Numbered from the stretch's first letter, positions 40,747 to 49,849 are shown. The stretch is DNA of 64,000 bases from Streptomyces sp. NRRL F-525 (GCF_000716605.1 NZ_JNXE01000038.1:92914-156913), one strand, 5' to 3'. Numbers and translations are program-made. The notes: generated by a model not told the origin, from the sequence alone.

Positions 40747-42333
40747 TCAGGCGGGCTGCTTGCTGGCCCGCCACTCCAGTGCCTGGGGTTCCTCGGTGAA
40801 CTCGATCAGGTGCTGGCCGGTGAACGGCCGTAGCGCGTCCCGTACTTCGGTCGGGGTGGCGTAGAAGAACTCCTTGCGGCTGTTCACCTGGTTCACCCGG
40901 CGCGGGGCGAACCGCCGGTGGAGTTCCGACTCCAGGCCGACCGCGTCCTTGCTGAAGATCAGCGCGTGGACGTCGAAGCGGAACGGCACCGCGGCGCCGC
41001 TCAACTCGTAGATCCGGTCCAGGGGTTCGAGCCTGCGGGTCATGCCGATCTTCACGACGCGGTCGCCGAAGGCGCCGACGTTCGAGATGACGTAGACGTA
41101 GCCGGTGCGGATGTTCGCCGCGCGGGTCTCGACGTCCTGCAACGCGCCCTCGATCTCGGCGAGTTTGGCCTCCATCTCCGCGACGGCCGCCTCGTCACCG
41201 CGCTCGCGGAGCCGGTCGAGGGCCACCTGGTAGTGGCCGAGTTCCTTGTTCAACTTCTCCCGCTGGCGGTCGAGTTCGCGCTGCACGGCCGCCTCCTCGC
41301 GCTCCTTGGCGCGGGCCTCGCGCTGGGCCTCCTTCTCCTCGTCCTTCTTCTGCAGGAAGTCGGCGGTGAGCTCCAACTCCCTCACCCGCGCGTTGTGGTA
41401 CTCGTCGCTGATCCGGATGTGCATGGTGGCGCCGAGCTTGGCGATCGTCTCGCGGCTCTTGTAGAGCCGGTCGACGAGCGAGCGCAGCCGGTGCGGGCGC
41501 ATGGTCCGCACCGCGTAGTCGGCCTCGGCGTTGTAGGCGCGCAGCATCAGCTTGGAGAAGTCGCGGACCATCTTCTGGCCCTCGCGCGTGGAGCCGTTGA
41601 CCGTCCAGCCCGTGATCGCGAGCACGGCCCGGTCGGTGCGGGCGAGGTTCTTGATCTCGGTCTGCAGGGTGTCGAGCCGGCTGCGGTAGGCGATGGCGTC
41701 GTGCAGGGCGTGCCGGTACGCGTAGACCCCGGCCTCCTGCAGCATCGCGGTCTCGTCGGTGACGACGATCCGCGCCTGCAGCTCGGCGAGCCGCCGCTCC
41801 CCGTCGAACACCTCCTTGCGCTGCCGGTCGGCGTCCTTGCGCGTCCGCTCGGTCTCCTTCGCCGTCCGGCGCGCGTCGTCGAGGATCTCCTTCGCCGTGT
41901 CCCGGGCGTCCTTCAACACCCCCTGCGCCTCCGCCGCGGCCTCGGCACCGAGCCGCTCGCGCAACTCGGCCGCCTCCAGCTCGGTCCGCCGCACCAGATC
42001 GGCCACCTGTACGGCGTCCAGCCCCTGCGTCCGGGTGATCCAGGCCCGCAACTCGTCGGCCTCGGAGAGGGCGTCGGCCCGGCGACGGCCGAAGAGGCCG
42101 CTTTTACGGGGCGCGGGTACGGCGGGAGCGGTGGGAGCGGTGGGGGAGGCGGGTGCGCCCGGCTCCGGTGCGGCCGCCGTGACGGTCCCGGGAACAGCCC
42201 CCTCCGGCACCCACAACTGCCAGCCCTCCGGAGGCGTCGGCCACGTCGGGTCGGGCACCCACTCCGGCGGCGGCGCCCACCCCGGCGGCGGCACGGGCCA
42301 GCCGGGCGGCGGATTGAACCGGTAAGCGCTCAT
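40747..42333 (-). CDS. DUF4041 / GIY-YIG (T5orf172) domain protein
   Basis: 528 aa. The N terminus has Pro/Trp repeats (PPPGWPVPPPGW, PTPPEGWQLW) and a Pro/Ala linker. The centre is a long coiled coil (residues about 110-400, with DARRTAKETERTRKDADRQR and EKEAQREARAKEREE). The C-terminal DUF4041/GIY-YIG part reads GYVYVISNVGAFGDRVVKIGMTRR and NSRKEFFYATP. Phage-derived nucleases use this fold. GGGGGG precedes the ATG. Role unknown. Confidence 0.82.
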   Translation of the reverse strand: MSAYRFNPPPGWPVPPPGWAPPPEWVPDPTWPTPPEGWQLWVPEGAVPGTVTAAAPEPGAPASPTAPTAPAVPAPRKSGLFGRRRADALSEADELRAWITRTQGLDAVQVADLVRRTELEAAELRERLGAEAAAEAQGVLKDARDTAKEILDDARRTAKETERTRKDADRQRKEVFDGERRLAELQARIVVTDETAMLQEAGVYAYRHALHDAIAYRSRLDTLQTEIKNLARTDRAVLAITGWTVNGSTREGQKMVRDFSKLMLRAYNAEADYAVRTMRPHRLRSLVDRLYKSRETIAKLGATMHIRISDEYHNARVRELELTADFLQKKDEEKEAQREARAKEREEAAVQRELDRQREKLNKELGHYQVALDRLRERGDEAAVAEMEAKLAEIEGALQDVETRAANIRTGYVYVISNVGAFGDRVVKIGMTRRLEPLDRIYELSGAAVPFRFDVHALIFSKDAVGLESELHRRFAPRRVNQVNSRKEFFYATPTEVRDALRPFTGQHLIEFTEEPQALEWRASKQPA

Positions 42334-42392
42334 TGACCATCCCCCCTGAGCCCCGTCCCCCTGACGGAGGGTCACATTCTGTCGCCGATCCG

Positions 42393-43307
42393 CTACCCGT
42401 TCACCTGGGAGTCCCTCGTCGTGATCGTTCTGTGACCGTGCGTGAGTCCGAGCCGCTCCACCCAGCCCGATATCGCGGCCGCGATCAACTCGGGCCGGTC
42501 CTCCGGTGTGTGATGGCCGGCGACGGCGTCCGAGTGCTCGATCTCCAGGGCGGAGATGTTCGCCGCGCACCAGGCGATGGTGTCCTCGTCCATCATCGTC
42601 CCCGCTCCGGGCGCGAACGTGAGCAGCAGCTTGGGTACCTCCGGGCTGGCCGCCAGCCACCGGTCGTAGGCCTCGACCCTGGTCACGACGTCGGCGGGCT
42701 CGCCGCCCAGCGGCATCGAGCGCGCCCAGCGCAGGAGGGGGCGGCGGCTCTCGCGGGTGGGGTACGGCTCGCGGTAGACCGCGAGGTCGGCCGGGGCGAG
42801 CGGGGTCGCGGAGGCGGCGGGGAGTGCCTGCTCGATGAAGGCGTTCTCGTCGAGGATCATGGCCTCACCGACCCCCTCCGTCTTGATCGCGCGGAACAAC
42901 TCCCGTCCCCCTTCGGGGAATTCGGCCCAGCTCAGCGGCTTGACGATGGTCTCGGTGAACGCGATGCCCCGCACCCGGTCCGGATGGCGCGCGGCCCGGT
43001 CGAAGGCCAGGGCGCCACCCCAGTCGTGTCCGACCAGCACCACGTCCCGCAGCCCGAGCGCCTCGAACCAGGCGTCCAGGTACCGGGCGTGGTCGGCGAA
43101 GGAGTACGCGATCTCCGGCTTGCCCGAGTCGCCCATGCCGATGAGGTCGGGTGCCAGCAGCCGCCCGGAAGCGACACCCGGCATGACGTTCCGCCACAGG
43201 TGGGACGAGGTCGGGTTGCCGTGCAGGAACACGATCGGCACCCCGCTGCCCAACTCCCGGTGGGACATGGTCGAGTCGAGGACGCGGGTGGAGTGGGTTG
43301 TGGTCAC
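42393..43307 (-). CDS. alpha/beta hydrolase, haloalkane dehalogenase-like
   Basis: 304 aa. HGNPTSSHLWRN (oxyanion and halide-binding Asn31), GHDWGGALAF with Asp95 as nucleophile followed by Trp96, typical of dehalogenase subfamily II, and GHHTPEDRP with the catalytic His. These residues favour dehalogenase activity over epoxide hydrolase, but that is inferred. The GTG start overlaps the upstream NAD(P)-binding gene stop (GTGA), so they are coupled and probably TetR-controlled. Confidence 0.83.
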   Translation of the reverse strand: MTTTHSTRVLDSTMSHRELGSGVPIVFLHGNPTSSHLWRNVMPGVASGRLLAPDLIGMGDSGKPEIAYSFADHARYLDAWFEALGLRDVVLVGHDWGGALAFDRAARHPDRVRGIAFTETIVKPLSWAEFPEGGRELFRAIKTEGVGEAMILDENAFIEQALPAASATPLAPADLAVYREPYPTRESRRPLLRWARSMPLGGEPADVVTRVEAYDRWLAASPEVPKLLLTFAPGAGTMMDEDTIAWCAANISALEIEHSDAVAGHHTPEDRPELIAAAISGWVERLGLTHGHRTITTRDSQVNG

Positions 43308-44125
43308 CGGAACGCCACCACGTTCCGCTCGGCCCATCCCGCGAACGTGCCCGGCGCCCGCCCCAGCACCCGCTCGACGTCGGGACTCACGCGCCGCTCC
43401 TCCTCGGTCGGCTCGCCGAGCAGCGCCAACGTGCCCTCGACCACGGGCAACGGCATGAACCGTGCCATCAACTCGTGGGCCTCCGCGCGCGTTTGCTCCG
43501 CGAAGGTCACCGGCTCACCGAGCGCGGTCGCTATCGCCGCCGCCCGCGCGCGGGGTGTCGTCGGCGCGGGGCCGGTGAGGGTGTAGGTCGCGCCTGTGTG
43601 AGCGTGGGTGAGCAGCGCGGCGGCAGCGACCGCGGCCACGTCGTCGGGGTCCACGAAGGGCAGCCCCACGTCACCGAAGGGCGCCGCCGCGGTCCGTCCC
43701 GCCCGGATCGACCCGGCCCAGGCGAACGCGTTGCTGTCCAGCCCGCCCGACCGCAGGATCGTCCAGTCGAGCCCCGACTCCCGTACGGCGGCCTCGAATC
43801 GGCGCGGATGCGCGTACGCCTCCGGACGGGTCCCGGCCCCCTGCGAGGACAGCAGCACCACCCTGCGGACACCGGCGGACTTGGCCACGTCCAGAATGTC
43901 GTACGGCCGCTCGCCCGCCACCAGCAGGAACAGCGCCTCGGCCCCCTCGAACACGCCCCGCAGGCCGTCCGGTTCGGCCAGGTCGGCGGCCACCGTGCTT
44001 ACCCCGGGCGGCACTTGGGCCTCGCCGATGTGCCGGGCCACGGCCGTCACCGGCACGCCCTCCTTGTCGAGCAGCCGCACCAGCGCCCGCCCCACGTTCC
44101 CGGTCGCACCCGTCACCGCGATCAT
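43304..44125 (-). CDS. NAD(P)H-binding protein (NmrA/SDR-a type)
   Basis: 273 aa atypical short-chain dehydrogenase. GATGNVGRALVRLL is the nucleotide-binding loop, followed by RRVVLLSSQGAG and PFVDPDDVAAVAAAAL, as in NmrA-like and quinone reductase-2-like proteins. No Tyr-x-x-x-Lys motif, so it may be a sensor or reductase. First gene of a two-gene operon, divergent from a TetR gene with paired operators between them. Confidence 0.83.
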   Translation of the reverse strand: MIAVTGATGNVGRALVRLLDKEGVPVTAVARHIGEAQVPPGVSTVAADLAEPDGLRGVFEGAEALFLLVAGERPYDILDVAKSAGVRRVVLLSSQGAGTRPEAYAHPRRFEAAVRESGLDWTILRSGGLDSNAFAWAGSIRAGRTAAAPFGDVGLPFVDPDDVAAVAAAALLTHAHTGATYTLTGPAPTTPRARAAAIATALGEPVTFAEQTRAEAHELMARFMPLPVVEGTLALLGEPTEEERRVSPDVERVLGRAPGTFAGWAERNVVAFR

Positions 44126-44146
44126 CTCGCCACCCCCGTCATGTAT

Positions 44147-44168
44147 GAGTTAGTTGGCTGACTAACTC
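44147..44168. promoter_or_regulatory. TetR operator O1
   Basis: GAGTTAGT (44147-44154) and ACTAACTC (44161-44168) are perfect 8-bp inverted arms around TGGCTG. The site starts 22 nt upstream of the NAD(P)-binding gene ATG and carries the same AGTTAGT core as O2. Confidence 0.7.
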
Positions 44169-44210
44169 CATCGAGAAGACGCTAACACGACCGACCCGCA
44201 GTTTGTCTAT

Positions 44211-44230
44211 AGTTAGTCAGGTGACTGACT
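44211..44230. promoter_or_regulatory. TetR operator O2 overlapping its own start
   Basis: AGTTAGTCAGGTGACTGACT is a 20-bp dyad matching at 8 of 10 base pairs. It covers the GTG start of the TetR gene, next to TATAGT (a leaderless -10). Binding here would autorepress. Confidence 0.65.
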
Positions 44231-44811
44231 CAAAAGATTCCCGGCCCGCCCCGCGCGGCAAGCGGGAGCGTCTGACCACCGCCACCGCCCGGGTCCTGCA
44301 CGAGCAGGGCGTGGAGCGCACGACCATCGCCGACATCGCCCGCGCCGCCGACGTCCCGACGGGCAACGTCTACTACTACTTCAAGACCAAGGACGAGCTG
44401 ATCGAGGCGGCCCTCTCCGAGCACACCGGCAACCTGGAGACCCTGACCGCACAGCTCGACCACCTCCCCGACCCGCGCGAACGCCTCAAGGCCCTCATCG
44501 GCGGCTGGGTCGAGCAGAAGGACACCGCGGCCCGCCACGGCTGCCCCATGGGCACGCTCGCCGTAGAGCTGGACAAGCGCTACGAGGACGGCCTCGATCT
44601 CGCCGCGGGCCAGGTCATACGGCGGTTGGTGGACTGGGTGGCGGAGCAGTACCGGCAGCTCGGCGCGGTCGATCCCGAGGGTCTCGCCCTGACCCTGATC
44701 GGCGCCTACCAGGGCATGTCGTTGCTCTCCAACGCGTTGCGCGACCCGGAGATCATGATCCGTGAAGGGGCCCGGCTCATAAGGGAGTTGGACGCCCTGG
44801 ACGTGGTGTGA
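44221..44811 (+). CDS. TetR family regulator
   Basis: 196 aa. The helix-turn-helix occupies about residues 25-50 (TTIADIARAADVPTGNVYYYFKTKDELI), with an acyl-type C-terminal domain (GCPMGTLAVELDKR). GTG at 44221 is chosen because TATAGT ends 7 nt upstream, implying leaderless translation; an ATG at 44203 would lie upstream of the promoter. It probably represses itself and the divergent NAD(P)-binding/dehalogenase operon. Confidence 0.87.
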   Translation: MTDSKDSRPAPRGKRERLTTATARVLHEQGVERTTIADIARAADVPTGNVYYYFKTKDELIEAALSEHTGNLETLTAQLDHLPDPRERLKALIGGWVEQKDTAARHGCPMGTLAVELDKRYEDGLDLAAGQVIRRLVDWVAEQYRQLGAVDPEGLALTLIGAYQGMSLLSNALRDPEIMIREGARLIRELDALDVV

Positions 44812-44818
44812 GGAACGC

Positions 44819-45823
44819 CTACCGCTGACCCCGGATGCGCTCCGCGACCTCGCTGTTCTCGGTCTCCCACCAGGGGCGTACGAGATCGGGCCCTTCAGTA
44901 GAAGTCCCCGTTTCAGTAGAAGTCCCCGTTTTCGTCTCTGTGGGCGTCGCCCGGACCACTTCCAGCTCCGCGTCCAGCCGCCGGTCCAACGCCACCGTCT
45001 CGGCCCGCTCCGTGCGCGCCCACTGGACGAGGATCGCGAGGAGGAAGGGGAGGGCGACGAGTTCGGCGATGCTGACCATCGCGCCGCCGCCGAGCTGCTG
45101 GTCGTGCTGGACGTCGGGGGCCCAGGACGGGGAGTGGCTGAGGTACCAGGCGCCGGCGATCAGGGTGCCGTGGGTCATCACCACGATGCCTGGGATCGCG
45201 TCGATGATCCCGTCGACGAACACCAGCCCCGCCCGCACCGGATGCGTGCACCAGGCGGGCAGCGCCTCCTCGCGGGTGAGCACCGGGAGGACGAACAGGC
45301 TCCCGGCGAGCAGCAGTTGGAGATACATCAGCTGGTGCAGCCAGTTGTCGGCCAGCGCGGTCTCGAAGTACGGCGTGAAGTAGATCGTCAGCTCGGTCGC
45401 GAGCACCAGGGCCGTACTGACCAAGGGGAACGTGAGCAGTCGTACGACTCGCCCGGTCATCGCCCCCTGCGCGCGAGCCGCCGCGCGTTCGGGCAGGGCG
45501 CGCAGGGCCAGCCGTAGCGGATCGCCCAGGGCCAGGCCGAGCGGGGCGATCAGGTCGAGGAGGACGTTCTGGACGGCGGCGGGCCAGAACAGGACGCGGT
45601 CGTAGACGGCGAGCGCCGACATCGTGGCGACCACGATCGTGCCGAGGCCGAGCAGCGCGAACGCGGCGGTCCGCGCCACCGGCCAGGCCTCGCCGCGCCG
45701 CCGCAGGCGCAGGACGCCCCAGCCGTACAGGCCGCCGAGGAGTACGACGACCAGCAGCGCGGGGACGTCCGCCTGCCACGAGGAGAACAGCCGTCCGTCG
45801 GTGAGCTGCGGCGGGGTCTCCAT
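44819..45823 (-). CDS. cytochrome c oxidase assembly protein (CtaG/Caa3 type)
   Basis: 334 aa with about eight or nine helices. Conserved features are YDRVLFWPAAVQNVLLDLIAPLGLALGDPL, ADNWLHQLMYLQLLLAGSLFVLPVL and VDGIIDAIPGIVVMTHGTLIAG, as in the Caa3_CtaG family needed for copper insertion into oxidase. The C-terminal tail contains a Thr/Glu-Gly repeat (TETGTSTEGT-like). It ends 8 nt from the convergent TetR gene. Confidence 0.82.
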   Translation of the reverse strand: METPPQLTDGRLFSSWQADVPALLVVVLLGGLYGWGVLRLRRRGEAWPVARTAAFALLGLGTIVVATMSALAVYDRVLFWPAAVQNVLLDLIAPLGLALGDPLRLALRALPERAAARAQGAMTGRVVRLLTFPLVSTALVLATELTIYFTPYFETALADNWLHQLMYLQLLLAGSLFVLPVLTREEALPAWCTHPVRAGLVFVDGIIDAIPGIVVMTHGTLIAGAWYLSHSPSWAPDVQHDQQLGGGAMVSIAELVALPFLLAILVQWARTERAETVALDRRLDAELEVVRATPTETKTGTSTETGTSTEGPDLVRPWWETENSEVAERIRGQR

Positions 45824-45935
45824 CGCGATCTACCTCCACGGGCGGGCGGGCGGTTCCGCCGGTTCTGTCGGATCTGCCGCAGCACTCTATGCCGCCGAGT
45901 GCCGCGGCGAGGACCCGCCCCCGCGCGTCCGTCCG

Positions 45936-47339
45936 CTACAGCGACTGGCGCATGATCCAGTCCCGGATGCCGGGGATCGTGTACGCGATCTGCCAGGTGC
46001 CCATGTGCGCGCTGGTGGTCGAGCCGGTCGGTACGGTCGTGCCGGTCTTGAACGCGGCGAAGTTCACCGGGGTCCGCTGGGCCTTCATGGTGCGGACGTC
46101 CGCCGCGAACTCGGCGGCGGTGGACTGGCCGTCCCACAGCGCGGTGCTGACCTTCGTGCCCTGTTCCTGGATGACCTCGGTGATCGCCTGCTCACCCGGG
46201 TACGCCTTGGTGTCGTCGGCCGAGACGAGGATCCAGAGGTTCTTCTTGGCGAGCGGTACCGCCTGCGCCTCCGGCCACTGCCCGGCCACGATGAACGCCG
46301 CCGCGAAGAGGTCGGGGTACCTGATGTTCAGGCCGAGGGACATCATCGCGCCCATCGACTGACCGGTCGTGTAACGGCGGTCGGGGTCGATGCTGTACTG
46401 CTGCGTGACGGACTCGACGAGGTTCGCGGTGGCGTCGAAGAGGGTCGACGGTTCGTAGTTGTCGTCGATCACGACCGCGCCGTACTCGGGAGCGAGGACG
46501 AAGGCCTCGTGCCGGGCCTGGTCCTCCGGGCTCGCCCAGCACACCGCGCCGAGGCCCTGCACGAGCGGCCCCTCGGTCGCGACGTTGACCACGCTCGCGT
46601 CGTGCATGAACAGCACCAACGGGTAGCTCTTGCGCGGGTTGTAGTGCTTGGGGACGAAGAGGTTGTACTTCAGGGTCTGGCCGGTCGCGGGGTCGGCGAA
46701 GGTGAACTGCTGGAAGTCGTCGACGATCAGGTTCTTCACCGCGTCCGTCGTCAGCGCCGTGGTACTCGCGGCGTACTGCCTGCCGCGCGTGGTGGTGACC
46801 GTGCCGGCCTGGGTGAGCGTGGCCTTCGCGGCGACGATCGTGCCGCCGGGGGTGGTGTCGCCGACCTGCGGGCCGCCCGCGCCGACCCCGCCGCCGGAGT
46901 CACCGGTCCCGCCGGTCCCGCCGCCGGTGGGCGGGGTGCCGGACCCCTGTCCCGTCACCCACAGGGCCGCCGCCGTGTCGTCCGGCGACAGCTCGACGAT
47001 GACGTAACGGCCGTTCCGCGACCGCTCCGTGAGGTCGGCGGAGCGGTTCGTGTAGACCTTCGTGACCGTGCGGTCGGTGACGGTGAACGTCGAGGTCGAC
47101 AGCGTCCGGCCGTCGATGTCCCGGTCGTACTCGACGGCCACCGCGACGAGCTTCTGCCCGGCGCCGAAGACCTGGGTGATGGCGGTGAGGCCCTTCACAT
47201 GGTCCCCGCCGGAATCCGCCGAACCCGTCCCGCCGACCTCGCTCGTCCCGCTCGCCGAGCTGGGAGTCGCACTGCCGAACACCGTCAGGGCCCCGGCCGT
47301 CGCGGTCGCGGTACCGGCCATGAACCTACGCCTGTCCAT
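45936..47339 (-). CDS. Tat-exported PHB depolymerase-like esterase, paralogue 1
   Basis: 467 aa. Twin-arginine signal RRRFMAGTATATAGAL, then an N-terminal beta domain (ITQVFGAGQKLVAVAVEYD), a Gly/Thr-rich linker (about residues 130-160) and an alpha/beta hydrolase domain. The nucleophile elbow is TTGQSMGAMMSLGL, and SYPLVLFMHDASV carries the oxyanion strand. The C terminus YTIPGIRDWIMRQSL is shared with the adjacent paralogue. The ATG at 47339 gives the Tat signal directly. Confidence 0.82.
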   Translation of the reverse strand: MDRRRFMAGTATATAGALTVFGSATPSSASGTSEVGGTGSADSGGDHVKGLTAITQVFGAGQKLVAVAVEYDRDIDGRTLSTSTFTVTDRTVTKVYTNRSADLTERSRNGRYVIVELSPDDTAAALWVTGQGSGTPPTGGGTGGTGDSGGGVGAGGPQVGDTTPGGTIVAAKATLTQAGTVTTTRGRQYAASTTALTTDAVKNLIVDDFQQFTFADPATGQTLKYNLFVPKHYNPRKSYPLVLFMHDASVVNVATEGPLVQGLGAVCWASPEDQARHEAFVLAPEYGAVVIDDNYEPSTLFDATANLVESVTQQYSIDPDRRYTTGQSMGAMMSLGLNIRYPDLFAAAFIVAGQWPEAQAVPLAKKNLWILVSADDTKAYPGEQAITEVIQEQGTKVSTALWDGQSTAAEFAADVRTMKAQRTPVNFAAFKTGTTVPTGSTTSAHMGTWQIAYTIPGIRDWIMRQSL

Positions 47340-47534
47340 GAAGGTGAGCTCCTTCGATCGAGGTTTGTCAGGGCTGCCGAGCGCCACTGTCCTGCCTCAA
47401 TCTGTGAAGCGAAAGGAGAAAGGAGACCCCTTTTCACAGGTTACGCAGAAGTTTCCTGGTGGTGTTGGTTATTCGCGTCGTGCAATCTTAGATAACGCGG
47501 CGCATTGAGTCTGAATTGTTGACCTTTATTCCCC

Positions 47535-47582
47535 TTCTCGCCGCCACCCGCTTTATCGCTGGCGGAAATTCTACGGCGAGAA
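47535..47582 (-). terminator. hairpin downstream of paralogue 2
   Basis: TTCTCGCCG (47535-47543) pairs with CGGCGAGAA (47574-47582), with additional CCGC/GCGG pairing inside. It lies 21 nt after the stop of the 47604 gene. The surrounding 264-bp interval is AT-richer than average and contains the promoter of paralogue 1. Confidence 0.6.
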
Positions 47583-47603
47583 CGAGCCGAATTCAGAGCG
47601 AAC

Positions 47604-49040
47604 TCAGAGGGACTGGTCCATGACCCACTCCCGGATGCCGGGAATCGTGTAGGCGACCTGCCAGGTGGCCATGTGCGCGCTGGTCGTCGACCCGGCCGGT
47701 ACGACCGTGCCGGTCTTGAAGGAGGCGTAGTTGACCGGCGCTTTCTGGGCCTTCAGGCTCCGCACGTCGGCGGCGAACTGGGCCGCGGTCGACCGGCCGT
47801 TCCAGACCGCGGTGCCTACGGCCGTCCCCTGCTCCTTGACGACCTTGGTGATGGCGTTCTCGCCGGAGTAGGACTTGTCGTCGTCCTGCGAGACGACGAT
47901 CCAGAGTTTCTTTTTCGCCAACGGCTTCGCCTGGTCCGACGGCCACTGCCCGGCGACGACGAACGACGCCCCGAACAGGTCCGGGTACTTGATGTTCAGG
48001 CCCAGCGTCATCATCGCGCCCATCGACTGACCGGTGGCGTAGAGCCGTTTCTCGTCGAGGTTGTACTTCTTGGTGAGTTCCTGGACGAGATGGGCGGTGG
48101 CGTCGAAGAGCGGCGACGGTTTGTAGGTGTCGTCGATCACGACGGAGTCGTACTCGGGGGCCAGTACGAAGGCCTCGTGGCGGGCCTGGTCCTCGGGGCT
48201 GGCCCAGCACACGGCGCCGAGGCCCTGGACGAGGGGGCCTTCCGTGGCCACGTTCACGACACTCGCGTCATGCATGAACAGGACCAGCGGGTAGCTCTTG
48301 TGGTGGTCGCGGTCGTAGCCCTTGGGGATGAACAGGTTGTACTTGAGGGTCTTTTGGGTCGCCGGGTCGGTGAACGTGAACTGCCGGAAGTCGTCCACGA
48401 TCAGGTTCTTCACCGCGTCGGTCGTCAGCCCCGTAGTACTCGCGGGGTAGCGCGTGCCGCCGGTGGTGGTGACGGTGCCGGTCTGGGTGAGCGTGGCTTT
48501 CGCGGCGACGATGGTTCCGCCGGGGGTGCTGTCGCCGACCTTCGGGCCGCCGCCACCGGGGGCCTGACCGGAGCCGGACGACGAGGACGCCGTAGGAGAC
48601 GAAGACGCCTTCGGGGATGTGCTGGGTGAGGAGCTGGACGCGTTTCCGGAACCCTGCTGGGTCACCCACAGGGCCGCCGCCTTGTCGTCCGGCGACATCT
48701 CGACGATGACGTAGCGGCCGTTCCTGCCCTGCGCGGCGAGGTCGGGCTCACGGTTCGCGTAGACCTTGGTGACGGTTCGGCCGGCCACCTTGAACGTGGA
48801 CGTCGACAGGGCCGAACCGGTGATGTCGGTGTCGTACTCGACCGCCACGGCGATGAGCTTCTGGCCGTCGCCGTAGACCTTGGTGATCGCGGTGGCGCCC
48901 CGGATGTGACCGGCGGCCGACGACGTCTCGCTCACGGCCTCGCCCTCGGCCTCCTTCGCCGTGCACGCGGCCGTCGCGCCGAGCACGGCCAGGGTGCCGA
49001 CGGCACCGGACCCCACGATGAACCTGCGCCGGTCGACCAC
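47604..49040 (-). CDS. Tat-type lipoprotein PHB depolymerase-like esterase, paralogue 2
   Basis: 478 aa. Twin-arginine RRRFIVGSGAVG, then a lipobox at TAAC, so it is a Tat-exported lipoprotein, unlike paralogue 1. N-terminal beta domain (ITKVYGDGQKLIAVAVEYD), a Ser-rich linker, and the same hydrolase domain with ATGQSMGAMMTLGL. GTG at 49040 with AGGAG 6 nt upstream. Strong identity to the adjacent gene shows tandem duplication. Substrate probably an extracellular ester. Confidence 0.82.
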   Translation of the reverse strand: MVDRRRFIVGSGAVGTLAVLGATAACTAKEAEGEAVSETSSAAGHIRGATAITKVYGDGQKLIAVAVEYDTDITGSALSTSTFKVAGRTVTKVYANREPDLAAQGRNGRYVIVEMSPDDKAAALWVTQQGSGNASSSSPSTSPKASSSPTASSSSGSGQAPGGGGPKVGDSTPGGTIVAAKATLTQTGTVTTTGGTRYPASTTGLTTDAVKNLIVDDFRQFTFTDPATQKTLKYNLFIPKGYDRDHHKSYPLVLFMHDASVVNVATEGPLVQGLGAVCWASPEDQARHEAFVLAPEYDSVVIDDTYKPSPLFDATAHLVQELTKKYNLDEKRLYATGQSMGAMMTLGLNIKYPDLFGASFVVAGQWPSDQAKPLAKKKLWIVVSQDDDKSYSGENAITKVVKEQGTAVGTAVWNGRSTAAQFAADVRSLKAQKAPVNYASFKTGTVVPAGSTTSAHMATWQVAYTIPGIREWVMDQSL

Positions 49041-49144
49041 GACGGACTCCTTCTGCGGTGCCTGAATTGCCTGTGTTGCCCCTCTTTCCTCGCCCACCTC
49101 ACCCCGGTCCCGGGTCGCTCGCAACGGGAGCCGTCGACAGCAAT

Positions 49145-49182
49145 CGATATATCGTGATAGGGCTGGAACGTATCGGCGATAC
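49145..49182. promoter_or_regulatory. paired TATCG palindromes before the methyltransferase gene
   Basis: CGATATATCG (49145-49154) and GTATCGGCGATAC (49170-49182) are perfect palindromes whose centres are about 26 bp apart. They lie between the divergent esterase and methyltransferase genes. PadR- or TetR-type binding is plausible; no such regulator gene is adjacent. Confidence 0.45.
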
Positions 49183-49198
49183 AACAACTGGAGTGACG

Positions 49199-49849
49199 AT
49201 GCCCGCGCAGAATTCCCCCAGCCCCTTGCAGGACCCCACGGTCACAGCCGTCCTGGACCGGCTCCAGGCCGAACGCCGGCGCCCCGCCAACGGCGGCCCG
49301 CGCGGCGGCGCGGACACCCGCGATCCGCACGCGTACGCCGACATCGGCTTCTCGATCCACGCCGATCAGGGCGATCTCATCTATCTGCTCTGCCGGGCGA
49401 TCGCCGCGACCAGGGTCGTCGAGTTCGCCACGTCCGTCGGCGTGTCCACGATCTACTTCGCCGCCGCCGTGCGCGACAACGGCGGCGGGACGGTGATCGG
49501 CTCCGAGATCGTGCCGGAGAAGGCGGCCACCGCCCAACGCAACCTGGCCGAGGCCGAGTTGGACAAGTACGTCGACCTGCGCGTCGGCGACGCCCGGGAG
49601 ACGCTGCGCGATCTCGGCGGCCCCGTCGACTTCGCGCTCATCGACGGCTGGCCGATCAGCGACGGCGGCCCGACGCTGGCCCGCCAGGTGATGGAGCTCA
49701 TCGCGCCCCAACTCCGCACCGGCGCCTTCGTGATGAACGACAACGCCGAACCCGACTACCTCGACTACATCCGCGACCCGGCCAACGGCTTCCGCTCCGT
49801 GACCCTCCCGCTGAAGGGCTCAACCGAGCTGTCCGTGAAGGTGGGTTGA
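49199..49849 (+). CDS. O-methyltransferase (CmoM/YrrM-like class I)
   Basis: 216 aa SAM-dependent methyltransferase. VVEFATSVGVSTIYFAAAV is the SAM-binding glycine loop variant, IGSEIVPEKAATAQRNL follows, and DFALIDGWP resembles the metal-binding acidic motif of catechol O-methyltransferase-like enzymes. ATG with GGAG upstream. Divergent from the esterase gene. Substrate unknown. Confidence 0.82.
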   Translation: MPAQNSPSPLQDPTVTAVLDRLQAERRRPANGGPRGGADTRDPHAYADIGFSIHADQGDLIYLLCRAIAATRVVEFATSVGVSTIYFAAAVRDNGGGTVIGSEIVPEKAATAQRNLAEAELDKYVDLRVGDARETLRDLGGPVDFALIDGWPISDGGPTLARQVMELIAPQLRTGAFVMNDNAEPDYLDYIRDPANGFRSVTLPLKGSTELSVKVG

